Assembly (NCBI GenBank): GCA_963816315.1
Contig: CAWFJZ010000026.1
Location: 62,001 to 126,000, forward strand
DNA: 64,000 nucleotides
Source of the DNA: CADEEN01 sp963816315
GTDB taxonomy: Bacteria; Pseudomonadota; Gammaproteobacteria; Burkholderiales; Burkholderiaceae_C
Reading direction: 5' to 3'
A program made the translations under genes and the position numbers. Shown piece after piece: positions 59,586 to 64,000 of this stretch (the first letter of the stretch is position 1; every line of letters begins with the position of its first letter). Under the pieces are notes generated by a model. That model was not told the origin of the DNA and searched no databases. It worked only from the letters and a program-made list of their open reading frames with translations.

Positions 59586-60962
59586 TCAAGCCGGTTTGAA
59601 AAATCCGAGATCGCGGGTCGTGTACTCGCCGATATTCGGCAACACCGTGCTCAGCTTGTCTTCGGGCACGCCCATCCAGCGCGCCAGCGTCGCGCCATGC
59701 TGATCGACGCCGATGGCGGGCAGCAGTCGTCCGCCGCCGACGTTGTCGGCGCCTTCGGTAACCGACATCGCCGGCAGCGCGCCGACCCATGTCCGCGGCT
59801 TGACTGCGCCGCCCATGACGAAGTGGTGGCTGCCCCAGCCGTGATCGGAGCCGTCGCCGTTGTTGGCCAGCGTGCGGCCGAAGTCGGCGCCGGTGAAGGT
59901 GGTGACGAGGTCCTGCACGCCCATCGCCACCGTGGCGGCGTAGAAGTCGCTCATCGCGCCGGCGACGTTGCCGAGCAGCTCGGGGTGTTTTTCGATCAGA
60001 TCGTCGTGGTTGTCGAAGCCGCCTTGCGAGACGAAGAACACCTGGCGTTTGACGCCGAGCGCCTGGCGCGCGGCGATCAGGCGGGCGACGATCTTCAACT
60101 GCGCACCGAGGCCCGTCGGCGGGAAGGTGGGCTCGGCGATGCCGGCGAGCGCAGCGCGCACCTTGGCATCGGCGGCGATCGAGCGCCGCGCGATCACCGC
60201 ATGGTCTTCTTCGAACAGGTGCGTGCTGGTGCGCTGCATCAGCCGCTTCACCGCGTCGGTGGACGCCGCCGAGCCGAAGAGCGGATTGATCTGGATCGAG
60301 CCGCCACCGCTGACCTGGTACTGCACGACGTCTTTGCCCGACATGAAGACCGCGTTGCCCGCCGCCGAGATGCTGGTGAAGGTCGCCGCATCGCCGTTGC
60401 TCGCTGCCAGCAGATCGGCCATGCGGCCGCCCCAGCCGGTAGCGGCACCTTCGGCGAGCGACGATTGCCAGACCGACTGCTGGTCGTTGTGCGAGAACAG
60501 CTTGGGCGGCAAGCCGCGTCCGGCCTTGTAGTCGGCCAGCGTCGTGCCTTCGCGTGTCAGCGTGCCGAGGTTCATCGCCAGCGCCAGGTGGCCGGTGTCG
60601 AACAGCGTCTTCAGCGGCGCGAGTGCGGGGTGCAGCGCCATCTGGCGGCCGTCGGTCCACGCATTGGCCGGCACGATCTCGGTGGCGGCGAGGTCGGCGC
60701 GCGGCAGCGCGATGCTGGTGCGGATCGCGGCGTACTGGTCGTAGGTCGCTTGGTCGTACGGCACGACGGTGTTGTGGTTGTCGTTGCCGCCGTACATGAA
60801 GACGCAGACGAGGGCGCGGTAGTCCTCACCGGCGGTTTGCGCGGAAGCAGCGGCCGACGCGGCGAGGTTCAGGGCCCAGGGCGCCGCGGCGCCCATCGCG
60901 GAGAAGGCGCCGGCGCGGCGCAGGAACTCGCGGCGTGACGCGGCGCTGTGAATGGTTTTCAT
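59586..60962 (-). CDS. DUF1501 domain protein, Tat-exported
   Basis: A 458-residue protein with a Tat signal peptide (SRREFLRRAGAFSAMGAAAPWALNL). DUF1501 members have an alkaline-phosphatase/sulfatase-like fold. Visible landmarks are DYRALVCVFMYGGNDNHNTVVPYD at about residue 45, an ATGWGGRMADLL segment, QVFFVSQGGFDNHDDLI, and TTFTGADFGRTLANNGDGSDHGWGSHHFVMGG near residue 355, which would carry metal-ligand Asp and His. AGGAG lies before the ATG. It pairs with the DUF1800 gene ten bases upstream; the substrate is unknown. Confidence 0.9.
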   Translation of the reverse strand: MKTIHSAASRREFLRRAGAFSAMGAAAPWALNLAASAAASAQTAGEDYRALVCVFMYGGNDNHNTVVPYDQATYDQYAAIRTSIALPRADLAATEIVPANAWTDGRQMALHPALAPLKTLFDTGHLALAMNLGTLTREGTTLADYKAGRGLPPKLFSHNDQQSVWQSSLAEGAATGWGGRMADLLAASNGDAATFTSISAAGNAVFMSGKDVVQYQVSGGGSIQINPLFGSAASTDAVKRLMQRTSTHLFEEDHAVIARRSIAADAKVRAALAGIAEPTFPPTGLGAQLKIVARLIAARQALGVKRQVFFVSQGGFDNHDDLIEKHPELLGNVAGAMSDFYAATVAMGVQDLVTTFTGADFGRTLANNGDGSDHGWGSHHFVMGGAVKPRTWVGALPAMSVTEGADNVGGGRLLPAIGVDQHGATLARWMGVPEDKLSTVLPNIGEYTTRDLGFFKPA

Positions 60963-60972
60963 CTTCGGCTCC

Positions 60973-62784
60973 TTATTTCTGCACGATGTATTCGGGCGAG
61001 GCCAGCGTCATCAGGATCGCCGTGCGCACGCGCGCCAGGTTCTGCGCTGCGGTGCCCGTAGGCAGCGCCGTCACCGTGGCCACGATCTCTTCGCGCGTGG
61101 CGCTGCTCATCGCGGTGTTGGTCAGACGCCGGTCCAGCCTCGCCACGAGCGCCGCGGGATCGCCTGCGAGAGCGATCTCCGCTTCGTAGTTGTAGGCCAG
61201 GCCACCCGTCGGCGCGACGAGCTGCTTCTGCATGAAGTTCACATAGCCCGGCAGCGACGTGTCGGTGCTGATCTGGAACTCCGGCGCCACCAGCGTGGCG
61301 CGTGCGATGCCGGTGTTCGGCGGCACATAACCCGGGCGGTAGAAGTTGAACACCGAGGGCGAGCGCAGGGGGCTCTGGCCGAGTGTGGTGGCCGGGTCCG
61401 ACAGCGAACCGATGCGCCAGATCTCGCCGTTGAACGTGCCGCCGAAGTTGCGCGCGAACGTCGTGTAGCGCAGCACCGGCTCGCGCAGCTTGCCCCACGA
61501 CGGCACGGGCTGCGTGATGTTGCGCGGCGTGCGCGCTTCGGTGTCGTTCAGGACTGCTTCGACGACGGCCTTCATGTCGCCGCGCACGCCTTGTCCGTTG
61601 TCGGCGAACTTGGCGCTGACGCGGCCGACGTAGGCCGGGCTCGGGTTGCTCGTCACCAGGCGCTGGATCAATTGCCCGCTGATGAACGGCGCGGTGTTCG
61701 GATGGTTGAACAGCGTGTCCAGCGCGATGCGCAGGCTCGCCGGGCCGTCGGTGTTGGCAGGGATGGTGACGCCGAGGAAGCTCTTCTCTTCGAGCGAGTG
61801 CCGCGAGGCGATGTGTTGCATCGGCGTGCGCGGCCAATCCGGGTTGTTGGTGCGCGAGACGAAGTCCCAGCCGGTGAAGACGCGCGCCAGGCCACGCACG
61901 TCGGCTTCGCCGTAGGTTTCTTTCGGCTGGCCGCCGGTGAGCTCGCGTGTGCCGTCGGCGTTGAGCTCGACCAAACCGATCGTGAAGAGCTGCATCACCT
62001 CGCGCGCATAGTTCTCGTCGGGCACGCGGGTCGGCGGCTTCGTCGTGTCGCCGCCCGGGTAGTCGGCCTTGCGGTTGCCGCGGTGCGAGAGGTAGTAGCC
62101 CATCGCCGGCGACAGCGTCACGTCTTCGAGCAACTGGCGAAAGTTGCCGAAGGCGCCTTTCTCCAGCACATCGACGTAAGCCGCGGCCAGGCGCGCGTTG
62201 TTGGTGCCGCCGGAGGCGAACCCTTCCATCGACACCACCATGATCTGCGACAGCGCGTAGCCGACGCGCCTTCTCAGCTGGTCGGGCGCGCCGATGTAGG
62301 CCTCCCACACCGACCAGTCCCAGACCGCGCTCGGCAGGTTGTTCGGGTCGCGCGTCGGCTCTTCGGCGAGGAGCGCGGCCTGATCGGCGGTGACGCGGTC
62401 CCAGTGCGTGCGCTCCACCGCCAGCGCGAACTGCGCCTGCAGCCAGCCGGTGCGCCACTGCGCCTGCGCCGCCGCGGTGTCGGCTTCGGTGCTGCCGAAG
62501 GTGGCCTGATTCAAGAAGCGCACCGCCGAAGCCTCCGGCAATTGCACCGGCAGCGACGCGACCGGCGTGCCGGCCGCAGTGGCTTCATCGACCTGCTCGG
62601 CCAGGATCTTGGCGTCGGCATTGGCGCCGGGCAGCGTGCTGTAGTCGGTGGGCGGCGGACCGCTGTTGCCGCCGCCGCTGCTGCTGCCGCCGCCGCAGGC
62701 GGCGAGGGCAGCCGCCAGCACGACGGCCAGCGCGCTGACGGCGTAGCAAGGGGTGGGGCGCGAGTTGGGGCGAGGCGGGTTCAT
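60973..62784 (-). CDS. DUF1800 domain lipoprotein
   Basis: A 603-residue lipoprotein (AALAACGGGS lipobox). The DUF1800 region starts near residue 75 with AVRFLNQATFGSTEAD and includes WDWSVWEAYIGAPDQLRRRVGYALSQIMVVS, a MGYYLSHRGNRK segment, DENYAREVMQLFTIGL, and HPNTAPFISGQLIQRLVTSNPSPAYVGRV. DUF1800 and DUF1501 genes nearly always sit together, and their products are thought to act in one exported complex of unknown role. The ATG at 62784 has AAGGAGA upstream. Confidence 0.9.
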   Translation of the reverse strand: MNPPRPNSRPTPCYAVSALAVVLAAALAACGGGSSSGGGNSGPPPTDYSTLPGANADAKILAEQVDEATAAGTPVASLPVQLPEASAVRFLNQATFGSTEADTAAAQAQWRTGWLQAQFALAVERTHWDRVTADQAALLAEEPTRDPNNLPSAVWDWSVWEAYIGAPDQLRRRVGYALSQIMVVSMEGFASGGTNNARLAAAYVDVLEKGAFGNFRQLLEDVTLSPAMGYYLSHRGNRKADYPGGDTTKPPTRVPDENYAREVMQLFTIGLVELNADGTRELTGGQPKETYGEADVRGLARVFTGWDFVSRTNNPDWPRTPMQHIASRHSLEEKSFLGVTIPANTDGPASLRIALDTLFNHPNTAPFISGQLIQRLVTSNPSPAYVGRVSAKFADNGQGVRGDMKAVVEAVLNDTEARTPRNITQPVPSWGKLREPVLRYTTFARNFGGTFNGEIWRIGSLSDPATTLGQSPLRSPSVFNFYRPGYVPPNTGIARATLVAPEFQISTDTSLPGYVNFMQKQLVAPTGGLAYNYEAEIALAGDPAALVARLDRRLTNTAMSSATREEIVATVTALPTGTAAQNLARVRTAILMTLASPEYIVQK

Positions 62785-62815
62785 CGGGTCTCCTTCGGCT
62801 GCTGCTTGTTTCATA

Positions 62816-62827
62816 GAAGTGCATTTC
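62816..62827. promoter_or_regulatory. Possible operator half, inverted copy at 62966-62976
   Basis: On the minus strand this reads gaaatgcacttc; a near copy gaatgcacttc lies on the plus strand just before the DUF6502 gene. The two face each other across the divergent promoter region, 138 bases apart. No regulator is known. Confidence 0.3.
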
Positions 62828-62978
62828 ACACTTCCAGACTAGCTGCGGCCTGTCGTGCCGCGCAAGCGGCTTTGCATGTCTTTACGGCGCCCGGGCCGCG
62901 AATGTGCAGAATCCGACGCCTCGCCACCTGTTCACAGGGCTTTCCCTTGTGCGACCATATGGGCGGAATGCACTTCTC

Positions 62979-63863
62979 ATGAGCACCACCGCCACTTCCG
63001 ACGACGCCGACCGGGCCACGCTCGACGCCGCGCTGGCCGTGCTCGAGCCGCTGGCCGGGCTGCTGCTGTCGCGCGGCTTGCGCCATGCGCGCGCCGAAGA
63101 GCTGTTGAAAGCGGCGTTCGTGCGCGCCGGTGCGCGCGCGTTCGCGGCGCAGGGCAAGCTGCCGTCGGTGAGCACGCTGAGCGTGGCCACGGGGCTGCGG
63201 CGGCGCGAGGTGCAGCGCCTGCTCGACGGTGAGACGGGCGCCAGCCCACCGCCCAAGATCTCGCTGGCTGCGCAGGTGCGCGCTCGCTGGACGAGCGACG
63301 CGCATTACCTCGACGCGCAAGGCCAGCCGCGGCGCCTGCCGCGCACCGCGCCAGAAGGCCAGCCGAGCTTCGCCAGTCTGGCTGCAGCGGTGTCGAAGGA
63401 CGTGCACCCGCGGCCGTTGCTCGACGAGCTGGTGCGCATCGGCGCGGCCGAGGAGGACGGCGAGCATGTGCTGCTGCGCGGCCGCTTCAATGCGCCCGAC
63501 CGCTCGTGGGACTCGCTGGTGGCGATCGGCGGCGCCAACGTGGCCGACCATCTTTCGGCGGTGCTGGTGAATCTGCTGACGCAGCCGCGGCCGCTGTTCG
63601 AGCAGGCGCTGTTCGCCGACGGCCTGACGCAGCAATCGGCACGGCGCGCGGCCGACCTGGCCAAGCAGATGTGGCTGCAGACGGCGCCGGCGGTGACGAG
63701 CAAGTTGCAGACCCTGGTCGATCTGGACGACAAGGCGCCGGACAACGGCTGGCGCATGCGCATCGGCCTGTTCAGCTACATCGCGCCGGCCGAACAAGGC
63801 CAGGCGCCGGTGCGTGTGCGCAGCGCGAAGAGAAAGCTGCGCGCCAAGACAGTGAAGGAGTAG
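62979..63863 (+). CDS. DUF6502 family protein
   Basis: A 294-residue cytoplasmic protein. The N-terminal helical part (LEPLAGLLLSRGLRHARAEELLKAAFV) and a helix-turn-helix-like segment (LPSVSTLSVATGLRRREVQRLL, near residues 50-75) suggest DNA binding, followed by a HYLDAQGQPRRLP element and a long helical C-terminal domain. It matches DUF6502 in layout. Its own start overlaps one of two matching sites in the divergent promoter region, so autoregulation is conceivable. The following lipoprotein gene begins four bases after its stop. Confidence 0.75.
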   Translation: MSTTATSDDADRATLDAALAVLEPLAGLLLSRGLRHARAEELLKAAFVRAGARAFAAQGKLPSVSTLSVATGLRRREVQRLLDGETGASPPPKISLAAQVRARWTSDAHYLDAQGQPRRLPRTAPEGQPSFASLAAAVSKDVHPRPLLDELVRIGAAEEDGEHVLLRGRFNAPDRSWDSLVAIGGANVADHLSAVLVNLLTQPRPLFEQALFADGLTQQSARRAADLAKQMWLQTAPAVTSKLQTLVDLDDKAPDNGWRMRIGLFSYIAPAEQGQAPVRVRSAKRKLRAKTVKE

Positions 63864-63867
63864 GCGC

Positions 63868-64000
63868 GTGAAGTCGATGATGCAGACGTTCTTGCTGGTG
63901 TGTGGCCTGTCCGTGGCGGCGCTGATGGTGTCCTGCGGCGGCGTCGGCGCCGACGGCACCGGTCCCTCCGGCAATGACGGCAATGACGGCAACGCGGTCA
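63868..64000 (+). CDS. Lipoprotein, N-terminal part only
   Basis: A GTG start with GGAG seven bases upstream opens a lipoprotein signal peptide (LLVCGLSVAALMVSCGG) followed by a Gly/Asp/Asn-rich linker with a GNDGNDGN repeat. The window ends after 44 codons. It is probably co-transcribed with the DUF6502 gene. DUF5666-type lipoproteins are a frequent partner of DUF6502 genes in this order, but the diagnostic part is not in view. Confidence 0.7.
   Translation, partial: MKSMMQTFLLVCGLSVAALMVSCGGVGADGTGPSGNDGNDGNAV

Noticed and set aside
60952..62982. A 676-codon plus-strand frame
   Set aside because: Antisense to the DUF1800 gene and without any recognisable sequence.

Overview
The window reads as chromosome of a high-GC betaproteobacterium of the order Burkholderiales, most like the Rubrivivax/Leptothrix/Piscinibacter group. 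The grounds are GC-rich codons throughout, two Bug-type (TctC) solute-binding proteins, a 3-hydroxybutyrate oligomer hydrolase, DUF3025 and DUF6502 proteins, many CGGG-type lipoproteins and a bacterial type A RNase P RNA. I saw no tRNA, rRNA, transposase, integrase or CRISPR array. At least fifteen recognisable genes carry one or more single-base frameshifts. Because conserved sequence resumes directly after each shift, often at a homopolymer, I treat most of these as probable sequence errors. The Ser/Thr kinase at 23369-26246 is disrupted too often for that and is called a pseudogene.

Layout. 1-3760: partial aldehyde dehydrogenase, a membrane-anchored unknown, an alpha/beta hydrolase, an endonuclease/exonuclease/phosphatase-fold protein and a fibronectin type III lipoprotein. 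4039-8628: malonate operon (malonyl-CoA decarboxylase, Bug binding protein, enoyl-CoA hydratase, malonyl-CoA synthetase). 8693-10524: M28 peptidase lipoprotein bracketed by a second, orphan copy of the synthetase 3' end. 10707-14130: CHASE2 membrane sensor, small exported protein and M48 protease. 14145-22852: amidase, SnoaL-like protein, membrane protein, TIGR03118-type protein, glutathionyl-hydroquinone reductase facing an HxlR regulator, AraC regulator, oxidase-like membrane protein, monooxygenase-like protein and coniferyl aldehyde dehydrogenase.

22853-30256 is accessory in character: the kinase ruin, degenerate intergenic DNA, and a visibly more AT-rich block with a large protein that joins a hydrophobic helical N-terminus to a tachylectin-like repeat region (candidate lectin-targeted toxin), followed by a small secreted Cys protein. 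30257-33581 holds a GFA-family protein, a small membrane protein and a lipoprotein with three near-identical 60-residue repeats in front of a glycoside-hydrolase-like domain.

34104-45392 is a complete oxidative uronate/aldarate pathway: uronate dehydrogenase, lactonase, glucarate and galactarate dehydratases, HpcH/HpaI aldolase, tartronate semialdehyde reductase, a TRAP transporter plus a Bug binding protein, and a FadR-type regulator with two matching candidate operators. 45451-46441: VapBC toxin-antitoxin pair coupled to a CWC protein. 46402-48321: arsenic operon arsR-arsI-arsC-aquaporin. 48378-52058: pyrC, NYN-domain protein, DUF3025 protein, htpX and rnpB. 52067-64000: sugar-dehydrogenase/diheme cytochrome fusion, Bcr/CflA exporter, glucokinase, hydroxybutyrate oligomer hydrolase, a DUF1800/DUF1501/lipoprotein operon, a DUF6502 protein and the start of a further lipoprotein gene.
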